Assembly (NCBI GenBank): GCA_020636135.1
Contig: JACJYK010000001.1
Coordinates: 916,501-980,500, forward strand
Source: Lewinellaceae bacterium
GTDB taxonomy: Bacteria > Bacteroidota > Bacteroidia > Chitinophagales > Saprospiraceae
Reading direction: 5' to 3'
Length of the DNA stretch: 64,000 bases
Shown: one piece after another, positions 1 to 8,858 of the stretch
Layout: the number at the start of each line of letters is the position of its first letter
How positions within the stretch are numbered: position 1 is the stretch's first letter
The notes under the pieces: model-generated
What the model was told of the DNA's origin: nothing
Databases searched by the model: none
What the model saw: the letters and a program-made list of their open reading frames with translations, nothing else
Program-made: the position numbers and the translations under genes

Positions 1-2318
1 GCTGAACTGAACCGATAAACCCAGCCATTGGTTGTGTACAGGGTATTCCATAAATTTTGTACCTGGATATTCCAGCCGATCTGCGGCCCGTTTTTCACCG
101 GGATTGATCCGATCAAGGCCAGGTCATTTACCCAATATCCCGGGATCGATGCTTCTTTTTGTTGTGTATTGTCGAGGTTTTGACGGCTGACGTGGTTCCA
201 CGCCCATTGGACCAGGATGTTGCGGCTTGCTTCTTTGTTGCCCTGAAGGTAATACCGGATTTGCTGATTGTTGACCCATTGTGGTGAGAAGGATAGACTG
301 GTGTTACGATATTCAACGGGGATCTGTCCACCGGCATCCCAATCATCCACATAATCGGTAAATTTTCTGACCCGGTTTTGGCTCCAGGTCAGGTTGGTGA
401 TGATTTCAAGTTTTTCCAAGGGTTGCCACTGGGATTGAACCTCTATTCCTGCCCGGTAGCTCTTTGGGATATTGATGCGGGTATAGGCGCCCACATCGTT
501 GATTTGACCATTTAACACCAGTTGATTAACATAGTACATATGGTAAATGTTGGCGCCAAGAGAAGCCCTGGCACCCGACCAGTCCCAGCCCAGCTCGGTG
601 TTGTAAAGGGATTCCGGCAGGGGATGCTGGGAACTGCTGCTTTCCGTATAATCATCCCGGTTAGGCTCTTTATGTCCTACCGCAAAAGATAGATAAGCCC
701 GGTGGTGTGCACTGGGTACCCAGGACAATCCTGCCTTTGGGTTGAAAAAAGGAAGCTGGACCGATTGCCTCAATGGTCGCCCATCCTGGCCGGTCCCGAG
801 GAAATCATAGTAGACCTGCCTGACTTGCAGATCCAGGTAACTTTGCAACTGTCTGGTCAGAGGTATTTCCCATTTACTATAGGCACTGAGATCGCGTTTT
901 CTGGCATCATTGTCATAGTATCTAAAGCCCTGTTCGGCATCCCCCATAAAACTGGCCCAAATGACCTCGCCGTAATGGTTCCCCAGGTAATCATTTCCGG
1001 CTGCACCCAATGTCCAGGTCATTCCTTTGGCTGTGTGCAAAGCCCAGGAAGCAAGTGCGCCATAAAAGTCATTATCAAGCCAGCGTCGCCGGATCAGATT
1101 CGTGGTTAGGTGCTGGCCGGTTGGATCGGTTATCCCGTAGTCGGAGAGAAGTTGATCCGCTTTGTATTGTTCAAAATAACCATATCCCTTGGTATAATGC
1201 AGGGTGACATTAAGATCCATGAAAACCGACAGTTTTTGATTCCATATCGCCTGATAATGGCTTTGCTGGTAGTCATCAATTTCGTTAGGATGGGGAGAGC
1301 CCGGGCGCTCCGACCCGGCTGAATTGTAGCGGCGGAGCTGGGGATCGTCGATATAGGTGGCAGGAACACCATCCCAGGCTTGGTAAGTATTCTCTTTGCC
1401 TGAAAAATGCAGGAATCTAAGGGACGTATTCCGGTTTAAGTAAGCTGCGCTGAGGTAGTAAGATCTCAGATCTGCCCGTGCCCGGTCAATATAGCCATCG
1501 GAGTGAATGGTTGAAAGCCTTCCGTCCATTTGAAAATGGTTGTTAATCAGGCCTGTGCTGACTTCAGCAGAGGCCCTCCGGGTATTGAACGAGCCCAGAG
1601 ATCCGGTGATGCGTGCCTGAGGGCCAGTCGTAAAAGACTGGGTGTTGAGGTTTATGCTCGCGCCAAATGCTCCTGCTCCATTCGTTGAAGTACCCACACC
1701 GCGCTGGATCTGCATTTGCTTGGTGCTGGATGCGAAATCCGGCAGATCAACCCAGAATACATATTGCGATTCCGGATCATTCAGTGGAACTCCATTGATG
1801 GTGACGTTGATACGCGTAGGATCGGAGCCACGGATCCGCATGCTGGTGTAACCGATTCCATTTCCGGCATCCGAATTGACCCACAGGGAGGGCGTATACC
1901 GTAACAGATAGGGCATATCCTGCCCGGTATTTTGTTTTTGAATCTCTGCCCCTGGATAATTGGTATACGTCATCGGGGTTTTTCCAGTGGCCCAGTGGTG
2001 GATCACCTCCACCGGGTCCAGAGTCAGGGAAGCAGGCTGCAGCTGAATATGAAGCGTAGCCGAAGGTATTGAATCCAGCCGGATAATCTTGTCTTCGAAA
2101 CTGAGATGCTGTAAGCGGATCTCTGCCGGCAGATGGGTTACAGGTAATCGGAAGGTTCCGTCTTCTGCCGAGAGAGCCTGTGCCTCATTGGTAAGATTTT
2201 CAATGAATACATGAGCGATCGGAACACCGGAATCATCGACAATGACCCCGGACAGATTTTGTGCTTGGCCAACGGCAACAGCTAATAGATGCCAAGCCAC
2301 CAGTACGCGGATTTTCAC
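1..2318 (-). CDS. TonB-dependent outer-membrane receptor, TPP-riboswitch controlled (3' end cut off)
   Basis: An open frame runs from a GTG at 2318 to the window edge: 772 codons with no stop. The start has a hydrophobic signal-like stretch ending in GQAQN. A carboxypeptidase-regulatory-like beta-sandwich follows (about residues 20-95), then a plug domain (about 110-215) with the typical phrases RIRGSDPTRINVTINGVPLND, shortened here to its sense, and QIQRGVGTSTNGAGAFGASI. The rest alternates aromatic and polar residues like a beta-barrel and reaches the NLWNTLYTTNGW segment usual near the C-terminus, so only the last strands are missing. The family imports ligands across the outer membrane with energy from TonB-ExbBD. 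The TPP riboswitch just upstream makes thiamin or a thiamin precursor the likely ligand; this is inference from regulation. GTG is chosen because it directly precedes the signal peptide and follows the riboswitch hairpin. Confidence 0.9.
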   Translation of the reverse strand, partial: MKIRVLVAWHLLAVAVGQAQNLSGVIVDDSGVPIAHVFIENLTNEAQALSAEDGTFRLPVTHLPAEIRLQHLSFEDKIIRLDSIPSATLHIQLQPASLTLDPVEVIHHWATGKTPMTYTNYPGAEIQKQNTGQDMPYLLRYTPSLWVNSDAGNGIGYTSMRIRGSDPTRINVTINGVPLNDPESQYVFWVDLPDFASSTKQMQIQRGVGTSTNGAGAFGASINLNTQSFTTGPQARITGSLGSFNTRRASAEVSTGLINNHFQMDGRLSTIHSDGYIDRARADLRSYYLSAAYLNRNTSLRFLHFSGKENTYQAWDGVPATYIDDPQLRRYNSAGSERPGSPHPNEIDDYQQSHYQAIWNQKLSVFMDLNVTLHYTKGYGYFEQYKADQLLSDYGITDPTGQHLTTNLIRRRWLDNDFYGALASWALHTAKGMTWTLGAAGNDYLGNHYGEVIWASFMGDAEQGFRYYDNDARKRDLSAYSKWEIPLTRQLQSYLDLQVRQVYYDFLGTGQDGRPLRQSVQLPFFNPKAGLSWVPSAHHRAYLSFAVGHKEPNRDDYTESSSSQHPLPESLYNTELGWDWSGARASLGANIYHMYYVNQLVLNGQINDVGAYTRINIPKSYRAGIEVQSQWQPLEKLEIITNLTWSQNRVRKFTDYVDDWDAGGQIPVEYRNTSLSFSPQWVNNQQIRYYLQGNKEASRNILVQWAWNHVSRQNLDNTQQKEASIPGYWVNDLALIGSIPVKNGPQIGWNIQVQNLWNTLYTTNGWVYRFSS

Positions 2319-2332
2319 GTTAAAATATTTTT

Positions 2333-2364
2333 GAGCTACCTAATCCAGTAAGCTGGGGTAGCTC
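2333..2364 (-). promoter_or_regulatory. Stem-loop between TPP aptamer and start codon (expression platform candidate)
   Basis: On the minus strand an 8-bp perfect stem (GAGCTACC / GGTAGCTC) encloses a 16-nt loop that itself contains a small CCAG/CTGG hairpin. It begins a few bases after the 3' side of the aptamer and ends 14 nt before the GTG start. The RNA after it is A/U-rich but lacks an immediate U-run, so blocking of ribosome access seems at least as likely as transcription termination. The stem is seen directly; its switching role is inferred. Confidence 0.55.
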
Positions 2365-2365
2365 C

Positions 2366-2443
2366 TGGCATTTCCCTTCCCAGCATTACCTGGGCAGGTT
2401 CATTGGGTTTGATCTCAGCCGGTTTATGTACGGCACCCCACTT
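2366..2443 (-). promoter_or_regulatory. TPP (thiamin pyrophosphate) riboswitch aptamer
   Basis: The minus strand carries the conserved blocks of the THI element in order: GGGGTGCC, then CGGCTGAGA, ACCC, GAACCTG, GGTAATGC and GGGAA. CTGAGA lies at 2413-2418 and GAACCTG at 2395-2401 (read in reverse). The CCCAG/CTGGG helix around the AATG loop is intact. Spacing fits the family, which binds thiamin pyrophosphate and normally shuts off expression when it is plentiful. The aptamer lies about 50 nt upstream of the TonB receptor GTG start. Confidence 0.93.
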
Positions 2444-2454
2444 GATCTCGGCAA

Positions 2455-2462
2455 TAAAGGTA
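2455..2462 (-). promoter_or_regulatory. Candidate -7 promoter element for the riboswitch transcript
   Basis: Minus-strand TACCTTTA matches the Bacteroidota -7 consensus TAnnTTTG at all but the last fixed position. It would start RNA a few bases before the TPP aptamer, exactly where a riboswitch leader should begin. No convincing -33 TTTG was seen. Confidence 0.4.
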
Positions 2463-2645
2463 ATACATCCGTCATTCTATCACTAGTTTTTACACCTTTT
2501 TCAGACAATCCGCCTGGAGACGGAATATTTTTTGCAGACTGGATTGTCAGGCGGTTGGAAATGCGGTGAACACCTTAATGGACTGGATATCGAACAATAA
2601 ATTGACTATCTTCATACCATTTGATGCGGATAAAGAGCAAAGAAT

Positions 2646-4325
2646 ATGTCTAAGAATTTGAGTGCGCTCTCAGGGAGAAAAGGTCTTGATCGGGGATTGT
2701 TTGAGCAGCTGGGGAAGCTTGGTGAGGAGGATGGTACTCCCGATCCCGGACAACTCGAAGAATTGGCTAAATCCTTTCTGATCGGGACAGCCAATACCTA
2801 CGGCGTAGCTACCTTCTATGACTTACTGAGACCTGAAAATAAAGGCAAGCAGGTTTATGTATGCAATGGATCTGCCTGCCTGAACGCCGGGACACAGCCC
2901 CATGTCCATGAACAATTAACCCGATTTTTTCCAGCGGAGGCCATTGGAGAGATGTGCTGCCTGGGACGGTGTCACGAAAATGCCGCTTTTCAGTTTGGTG
3001 GGAACAATTACTCGGGTACAGCCATCAGGCACCTGGATGCCATTGTGGCCGGAAAGGCAACATCTGGAGATCGTTATTCCGTAGTTTCAACAGGGCCGGC
3101 AATCCTTACCCAAAACGATTTGACTCTGGACGAATGCATTGCAACTCTCGGGCAGGTATTGCAGACTAATCCGGAAGAAATCCTGACTGCGATCCAGATT
3201 TCCGGACTGCGGGGGAGAGGAGGTGCAGGATTTCCGATCGGACAAAAACTGGCCTTCTGCAGGCAAGCTTCCGGAGAAACGAAGTTTGTTATTTGTAATG
3301 CCGATGAAGGTGACCCGGGAGCTTATTCGGATCGTTATTTGCTCGAGCATCAGCCACATCGACTGTTATTGGGGATGCTCATTGCAGGATATGTGACCGG
3401 AGCGTCATGGGGTGTGCTCTATATCCGGGCAGAATATCCGGAGTCCATTCGCATTATGGAGCAGGCTGTACAAGATTTCCGTCGGGCTGGATTGGCCGGA
3501 AATGATGTGCCTGAAAGTGGATTTGGATTCCGGTTCAAGATCATCCAGGCCAGGGGCGCCTACATCTGTGGCGAAGAAACAGCTTTGATTAATTCCATTG
3601 AGGGTCAACGACCGGAAGTACGCGTACGCCCACCTTACCCTGCTCAATCGGGATTGTTCGGTAAGCCTACCGTTGTCAATAATGTAGAAACGCTGGCTGT
3701 TCTTCCGACCACACTGGTGGATGGTGGTAATTATTACGCTTCCTTAGGGACGGATGCTTCTCCCGGCACCAAATTGCTAAGCCTGGACGGCCATTTTATG
3801 CAGCCGGGGATCTACGAAGTAGAGATGGGAACACCGTTACAAGCTGTCATCGATCACGCAGGAGGATTCCGAATCCCGGTGAAGGCTTTACACATTGGAG
3901 GGCCGCTGGGAGGTCTGGTACCGGCTAACAAATTCTCAGAGCTAACGATTGATTTTGAATCCTTCGCTCAGGCCGGATTTTTGCTGGGGCACGCCTCATT
4001 TATTGCAATCCCGCAATCATTGCCTCTCATAAGCTACCTGGCAGACCTGTTTCGATTTGCCGCCCACGAAAGCTGCGGAAAATGCTTCCCATGCCGGCTA
4101 GGCACCAAGCGTGCGGAAGAACTATTTACCCGGGCTGCTGCCGGAGAGCAAGAGATTGATCCTGTTTTATTGGATGATCTGCTCTTCACTCTGGAGTCCG
4201 GTTCATTGTGTGCCCATGGAGGAGGCATTCCTCTGCCGGTACGTAATGCACTCATGTATTTCAAAAAGGAACTCGAACCTTATTTCAAACCCAGAATAAT
4301 TTTGTCTGATGTTAGTCACACCTAA
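2646..4325 (+). CDS. NAD-dependent formate dehydrogenase beta subunit (NuoE-NuoF fusion)
   Basis: A 559-residue fusion of two modules related to complex I. Residues 1-140 are NuoE-like, with a [2Fe-2S] cysteine set at about C73, C78, C105 and C109 (CNGSAC and CLGRC). Residues 150-555 are NuoF-like: the glycine-rich FMN/NADH site around residues 188-196 (GLRGRGGAGFP), the CNADEGDPGAYSDR stretch, and a [4Fe-4S] site ESCGKCFPC (about 475-483) with a later Cys in GSLCAHGG. Such proteins pass electrons from the molybdopterin subunit to NAD+. It overlaps the alpha-subunit gene by 17 nt, so the two are translationally coupled. A hydrogenase diaphorase subunit looks similar, but the adjacent formate-dehydrogenase-type alpha subunit decides the call. 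Confidence 0.85.
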   Translation: MSKNLSALSGRKGLDRGLFEQLGKLGEEDGTPDPGQLEELAKSFLIGTANTYGVATFYDLLRPENKGKQVYVCNGSACLNAGTQPHVHEQLTRFFPAEAIGEMCCLGRCHENAAFQFGGNNYSGTAIRHLDAIVAGKATSGDRYSVVSTGPAILTQNDLTLDECIATLGQVLQTNPEEILTAIQISGLRGRGGAGFPIGQKLAFCRQASGETKFVICNADEGDPGAYSDRYLLEHQPHRLLLGMLIAGYVTGASWGVLYIRAEYPESIRIMEQAVQDFRRAGLAGNDVPESGFGFRFKIIQARGAYICGEETALINSIEGQRPEVRVRPPYPAQSGLFGKPTVVNNVETLAVLPTTLVDGGNYYASLGTDASPGTKLLSLDGHFMQPGIYEVEMGTPLQAVIDHAGGFRIPVKALHIGGPLGGLVPANKFSELTIDFESFAQAGFLLGHASFIAIPQSLPLISYLADLFRFAAHESCGKCFPCRLGTKRAEELFTRAAAGEQEIDPVLLDDLLFTLESGSLCAHGGGIPLPVRNALMYFKKELEPYFKPRIILSDVSHT

Positions 4326-7089
4326 GGAAAAGAAGCGATTCGCCACAAAAGAGGAAAATGGAGCAGTGGCATTTATTGATGGTAAACCTTACGCTTATCA
4401 GAAAGGGGAGACCATGCTTCAGTTCATTCGTCGCAATCTTGGAACGCATTTGGTGCCAACTCTGTGTGATGCGCCGAATCTTGATCCTTTTGGTTCCTGC
4501 AGGGTGTGCAGTGTTGAGGTTGCTCAAAATGCTTCCGGTCCCCGGAAAATGGTAGCATCCTGTCACACACCACTCATGCCTGGGATGCATTTGTTCCCAA
4601 CTTCCCACAAAGTACAACGGTTGCGTAAAAATATTCTGGAACTGGTGCTCACCGACCACCCGTTAGATTGCCTGACCTGTGAGGTGAACGGCAACTGCGA
4701 ATTGCAGCACGTAGCCGCTCAGGTAGGGATCCGGGAAGTACGTTATCCGGCCGGAGCCCAGCATACGGATCGCTCTAAGGATTTGAGCCATCCCTATATG
4801 GTATCGGACCTGTCGAAATGCATCAATTGCTATCGTTGCGTCCGTGCCTGTGATGAAGTACAGGGGCAATTTGTATTGACCATGGCCGGACGCGGATTTG
4901 ACGCTCATATTGTAAAAGGAGCAAATAAACAATTTGTAGAATCCGATTGTGTAAGCTGTGGTGCCTGTGCCCAGGCCTGCCCGACATCCGCTATCAGCGA
5001 TGTATTCCAATCCAAGGCAATCCTTGCAACGGAAAAGACCAGGACGGTTTGCACGTATTGCGGGGTAGGGTGCAACCTGGAGGTATCGACCCGGGGTGAG
5101 AATGAGATCTTATCCATACGTGCACCCTATGATGCCGAAGTCAATCACGGGCACACCTGTTTGAAAGGGCGCTACGCATTCCAGTTTTACAACCATCCGG
5201 AACGCTTGCGCCATCCGTTGATCAAACGTAATGGCCGGTTTGAGGAGGCTACCTGGGATGAGGCTTATGACTACATCATTGGCCGATTGAACACCTATAT
5301 TTCAGATTATGGCGCCGATGCCATTGCCGGGATCTCTTCATCCCGGTGCACCAATGAAGAAAATTACCTGATGCAGAAGTTTATCCGGGCCGTGGTGGGG
5401 ACCAATAACATTGACGGATGTGCCCGGGTCTGCCATTCACCCACTGCACTTGGGATGCAACGTACGTTCGGTACCGGTGCGGCCACCAATTCCGTAGAGG
5501 ATCTTAATCACACCAATTGCATATTGGTTATTGGTGCAAACCCAACCGACGCGCACCCGGTTACCGGGGCACGGATGAAACAAAAAGCCATGCAAGGGGT
5601 GACCACCATCGTCATCGATCCCCGAGAGACCGAGCTGGCAAAATACGCGACCTACCATCTTCAATTGCGCCCGGGGACCAATGTTGCAGTACTTAATATG
5701 ATGATGTATTACATCGTGCAGGAGGGCCTGGTGGATCAGGATTTTATTGATCATCGTACGGAAGGGTACCGGTCGTTCACTGAAGCTCTGTTAAGCCTCG
5801 ATATGGACACGATGGAGGCTATATCCGGCGTGCCCCGGGGATTGGTTCGCGAAGCAGCGATCGCATATGCATCTGCGCCCAATGCCATGTCGTTTCATGG
5901 CCTTGGGGTTACGGAACATTCTCAGGGAACATTCACCGTGATGCAGATCGCTGAACTGGCAATGCTGACCGGGAATATTGGCCGGCCGGGAGTGGGCGTT
6001 AACCCATTGCGCGGCCAGAATAATGTCCAGGGGTCGGCAGATATGGGTGTGCAGCCACACCAGGGCGCCGGGTATCTCGACATAACCCGCGAGGATGTAC
6101 GCAATCGGTATGAGTCGTATTATGGCGTGCAATTGCCGCAGCACATTGGGTACAAGATACCGGAGATGTTTGATGCTGCCCTGCAAAACAAACTAAAAGC
6201 CATCTGGATCATTGGGGAAGACGTGGTGCAGACAGATCCAAACACCCAAAAAGTGATCCGGGCGCTCGATGCCATCGATCTGGTTGTGGTTCAGGAATTA
6301 TTTATGACAGAAACTGCAAAATATGCCGACGTAGTCCTGCCGGCATCTTCTTTTCTGGAGAAGAGCGGAACCTTTACCAATGGAGAGCGTCGGGTACAGC
6401 GGGTAAACCAGGTAATAGATCCATTACCGGGCACGAAACCGGATGGTCAGATTATTGTCGAGATCATGCAACGCATGGGATATCCGCAGCCAGATTATTC
6501 TGCCCCAGCAGTACTGGCCGAAATTGCCGGCATCGTTCCGTTTTTTGCAGGTATTCGCTGGGAGGATCTGGGTACCAATGGCAAGCAATGGCCAGTCGCC
6601 GAAGATGGTACCGATTCAAAGATCATTCATGTGGAGTCGTTCAAACGGGGCAAAGGCAAGTTTGAATTTCACGGATTTCAAGAATCTCCGGAGCGGTCTG
6701 AATTTGAAAAAGATTATCCCTACATATTGACCACTAACCGCGAGCTGGAACACTATAATTGTGGCGCCATGACGCGGCGTACTAAAAATGTGGAAATCCT
6801 TACGGAAGACTATTTATTGATCCACCCGGATGACGCAGCAAATCATGGTATTGCTGCCGGAGATATGGTCTGTGTCGAATCACCCCGTGGTAAGGTGGAT
6901 ATAAAAGCTAAAGTGACTGATGAAGTCAATGCAGGTATATTGAGTACGACCTTTCATTTTCCGGAAATAATGGTCAATAACATAACTTCGGACATCCACG
7001 ATTCAGAGGCTAAATGCCCGGAATACAAAGTAGTTTCTGTGCGCATCCGGAAATCGAAAGGTAAATATCGTCATACTGTGTCTGCGTGA
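4309..7089 (+). CDS. Formate dehydrogenase alpha subunit, molybdopterin-containing
   Basis: 926 residues in the order typical of cytoplasmic NAD-linked formate dehydrogenases. First comes a [2Fe-2S] ferredoxin domain (C53, C64, C67, C85), then a His-Cys cluster region (HPLDCLTCEVNGNC, 116-130). Two [4Fe-4S] ferredoxin motifs follow at 171-181 and 214-224. The catalytic part begins with its own [4Fe-4S] motif CTYCGVGC (248-255). The active-site loop reads CARVCHSPT, placing a Cys at 375 as Mo/W ligand where other family members carry selenocysteine. The molybdopterin-dinucleotide-binding C-terminal domain is present (TNRELEHYNCGAMTRR region). It converts formate and NAD+ to CO2 and NADH, or the reverse. 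No FdhD-type sulfurase gene is in the window. Confidence 0.88.
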   Translation: MLVTPKEKKRFATKEENGAVAFIDGKPYAYQKGETMLQFIRRNLGTHLVPTLCDAPNLDPFGSCRVCSVEVAQNASGPRKMVASCHTPLMPGMHLFPTSHKVQRLRKNILELVLTDHPLDCLTCEVNGNCELQHVAAQVGIREVRYPAGAQHTDRSKDLSHPYMVSDLSKCINCYRCVRACDEVQGQFVLTMAGRGFDAHIVKGANKQFVESDCVSCGACAQACPTSAISDVFQSKAILATEKTRTVCTYCGVGCNLEVSTRGENEILSIRAPYDAEVNHGHTCLKGRYAFQFYNHPERLRHPLIKRNGRFEEATWDEAYDYIIGRLNTYISDYGADAIAGISSSRCTNEENYLMQKFIRAVVGTNNIDGCARVCHSPTALGMQRTFGTGAATNSVEDLNHTNCILVIGANPTDAHPVTGARMKQKAMQGVTTIVIDPRETELAKYATYHLQLRPGTNVAVLNMMMYYIVQEGLVDQDFIDHRTEGYRSFTEALLSLDMDTMEAISGVPRGLVREAAIAYASAPNAMSFHGLGVTEHSQGTFTVMQIAELAMLTGNIGRPGVGVNPLRGQNNVQGSADMGVQPHQGAGYLDITREDVRNRYESYYGVQLPQHIGYKIPEMFDAALQNKLKAIWIIGEDVVQTDPNTQKVIRALDAIDLVVVQELFMTETAKYADVVLPASSFLEKSGTFTNGERRVQRVNQVIDPLPGTKPDGQIIVEIMQRMGYPQPDYSAPAVLAEIAGIVPFFAGIRWEDLGTNGKQWPVAEDGTDSKIIHVESFKRGKGKFEFHGFQESPERSEFEKDYPYILTTNRELEHYNCGAMTRRTKNVEILTEDYLLIHPDDAANHGIAAGDMVCVESPRGKVDIKAKVTDEVNAGILSTTFHFPEIMVNNITSDIHDSEAKCPEYKVVSVRIRKSKGKYRHTVSA

Positions 7090-7139
7090 TATTGCCTGGG
7101 TAAATTTCCGTAACTTCAGCTTGAAAAAATACCTCAATC

Positions 7140-8189
7140 ATGATGAGATGGCTGGGTTCAGTGATTCTGGTGGTTAACCTCTTTGCCTGTTCATCGGGTG
7201 AATCGCCTAAAGAAACAGCAGTCAGTCCCTATTCTACGACAGGCACCGTGGAAAGACTGGATTTGCGCATCAATGAATACATAGCGCGGGAAGCGGTCAT
7301 TGAAGTGCTTGATAGTGGGTACAACTGGACGGAAGGGCCTGTTTGGCTGGCTGACGAAGGCTATTATGTCTTTTCAGATGTTCCTGAAAATACGGTCTTC
7401 GCCTGGCAGGATGGCAAAGGATCCTGGGAATGGCTGAAGCCAAGCGGATACACAGGAATTGTGCCCCGGCCCGGCGAAATGGGTTCTAACGGGTTAACAC
7501 TGGATCCGCAAGGAGAACTCGTCCTTTGTCAGCATGGTGATCGTCGTGTGGCAAAGCTGGACGCTCCGTTGTCCAATCCGTTGCCTACATTCGCAACCCT
7601 GGCTGACCATTACGAAGGGAAGCGTTTCAATAGCCCGAATGATGTGATTTTTGATCATCATGGTCGTATGTATTTTACTGACCCACCCTATGGACTTATC
7701 AATAATATGCAGGATAGCTCCAAAGAGATTCCCTTCCAGGGAATATACCGGGTCGACTCTCCGGGTGAAGTGGTGCTACTGGATACGGTAAGCCGGCCCA
7801 ATGGAATTGCTCTATCACCGGATGAACGCACCCTGTATATCGCTAACTCCGACCCACTTAAGGCGGTTTGGTATGCCTATACGCTTAGTGAAAATGGGGA
7901 AGTCTCCGACAAACGGATCTTTATGGATGTTACGGATAAGGTTAATGTTCATAATCCCGGTCTGCCTGACGGCATGAAGGTTCATCCTTCGGGTACTTTG
8001 TTTGCCACGGGACCAGGGGGCGTATGGTTAATTAATGCTCAGGGTGAACCACTAGGCATCATACGTACCGGTCAGGCAACAGCCAACTGTAGTTTCAATA
8101 GTGATTATTCTGAGTTGTTCATGACTGCGGATGGTTACATCATGCGGATCAAACTGGAAACGAATCTGCTGAAGAAGCGGACTCAATGA
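7140..8189 (+). CDS. SMP-30/gluconolactonase-family lipoprotein
   Basis: 349 residues. The N-terminus is a lipoprotein signal ending LFAC|SSG, so the mature protein is probably lipid-anchored outside the cytoplasm. The body is a six-bladed SMP-30/gluconolactonase/LRE-like propeller with the usual metal-site segments: EGPVW (blade 1), SPNDVIFD, RPNGIALSPDE and LPDGMKVHPSG, which supply the Glu, Asn, Asn and Asp ligands of a divalent metal in this family. Members hydrolyse sugar lactones or related esters; the substrate here is unknown. It starts 50 bp after the formate dehydrogenase genes on the same strand. Its last 41 bp overlap the convergent ATPase gene. Confidence 0.8.
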   Translation: MMRWLGSVILVVNLFACSSGESPKETAVSPYSTTGTVERLDLRINEYIAREAVIEVLDSGYNWTEGPVWLADEGYYVFSDVPENTVFAWQDGKGSWEWLKPSGYTGIVPRPGEMGSNGLTLDPQGELVLCQHGDRRVAKLDAPLSNPLPTFATLADHYEGKRFNSPNDVIFDHHGRMYFTDPPYGLINNMQDSSKEIPFQGIYRVDSPGEVVLLDTVSRPNGIALSPDERTLYIANSDPLKAVWYAYTLSENGEVSDKRIFMDVTDKVNVHNPGLPDGMKVHPSGTLFATGPGGVWLINAQGEPLGIIRTGQATANCSFNSDYSELFMTADGYIMRIKLETNLLKKRTQ

Positions 8190-8682
8190 TGGCTATAGCC
8201 TGTATTTTTCGCATTTCCAGGGGCCCGTTAAGGATGGTGTAGGGTATTGAAAGTCCGGATAGCAACAATTCATAATCCTGAAATAACTTTTCACGGCGGT
8301 TTTCATCTTCCCGCAGCGGATCTGCTTCCCAGGGCATGTCGGGATAACAAAGAAATACATGCTGATATCTGTTACGTGCAGCTTCCATCCATCGGGCCAG
8401 GAGAGGAGGCAACGCTTTGCCCACTTTGTCCTGCCACCAGATGGCAAAGGTATAGACATCGGTATCGGATAAAGTACAGGTTTCCTGATAGCATTGTAAG
8501 GTCTCCAGGGCAGACTGAGCCGAAGCTATGCGCAGGATTAATTCAGGAGTTGAGCTGACGGGCGGGCGGCTAAGATAATTCCGGCTGTATTCCGGAATCC
8601 ACAACCAATTGGTAGTCAAATGGATGGCGTGGCAAAGTGTCGATTTGCCTGAACTTTCAGGTCCGGTAACCGAAAATATCAT
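8149..8682 (-). CDS. NadR-like P-loop ATPase/kinase
   Basis: 177 residues from the ATG at 8682, which directly precedes the family-typical opening MIFSVTGPESSGKST (Walker A at residues 7-14). A longer frame starting at 8754 exists, but its extra 24 residues are AT-rich and low in complexity. The segments IPEYSRNYL, TDVYTFAIWW and the acidic-to-basic region near ENRREKLFQDYE resemble the nicotinamide-riboside-kinase half of NadR and the AAA_28 family. A role in phosphorylating nicotinamide riboside is possible but unproven, since no NMN adenylyltransferase half is present. The gene is convergent with the SMP-30 gene and overlaps its end. Confidence 0.7.
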   Translation of the reverse strand: MIFSVTGPESSGKSTLCHAIHLTTNWLWIPEYSRNYLSRPPVSSTPELILRIASAQSALETLQCYQETCTLSDTDVYTFAIWWQDKVGKALPPLLARWMEAARNRYQHVFLCYPDMPWEADPLREDENRREKLFQDYELLLSGLSIPYTILNGPLEMRKIQAIAIIESASSADSFPV

Positions 8683-8704
8683 TCTACAGAAGTAGGGAAA
8701 AAAA

Positions 8705-8735
8705 TTGAAATTGAAAAGCAGAATCTCTATCTTTA
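8705..8735 (+). promoter_or_regulatory. Candidate plus-strand promoter of Bacteroidota type
   Basis: TTG at 8705-8707 and TATCTTTA at 8728-8735 are separated by 20 nt. This resembles the Bacteroidota layout TTTG, about 20 nt, TAnnTTTG, with one mismatch in each element. A transcript would begin near 8740 and reach the terminator at 8938-8973 with no recognised gene between. Confidence 0.4.
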
Positions 8736-8738
8736 CCC

Positions 8739-8858
8739 ATGGAAAGGGTTTCAAATCTTCGGGTAGAAAATGCCCGGGAAGAGTACAATATCAGAAGAAG
8801 ACAAAACCGATTTTTACTTCATATTACAAGTTTTTGGCATAAAACTTGTTTGAATTAA
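8739..8858 (+). CDS. Possible 39-residue basic small protein
   Basis: An ATG lies almost at the predicted transcription start and opens a 39-codon frame ending TAA at 8856-8858. The product is basic, with a cluster RRRQNRF in its middle and no signal peptide. I do not recognise it. It overlaps the arms of the inverted repeats described for the candidate RNA, so it may be chance. It is listed because it would be the only protein encoded on this putative transcript. Confidence 0.2.
   Translation: MERVSNLRVENAREEYNIRRRQNRFLLHITSFWHKTCLN

Noticed and set aside
702..1322. Plus-strand frames of 65-135 codons opposite the TonB receptor
   Set aside because: They are antisense shadows of the receptor frame, which is continuous and recognisable through this region.
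5400..5460. Possible selenocysteine in the formate dehydrogenase active site
   Set aside because: The codon in CARVCHSPT is TGC (Cys), and no in-frame TGA or SECIS-like hairpin is seen.
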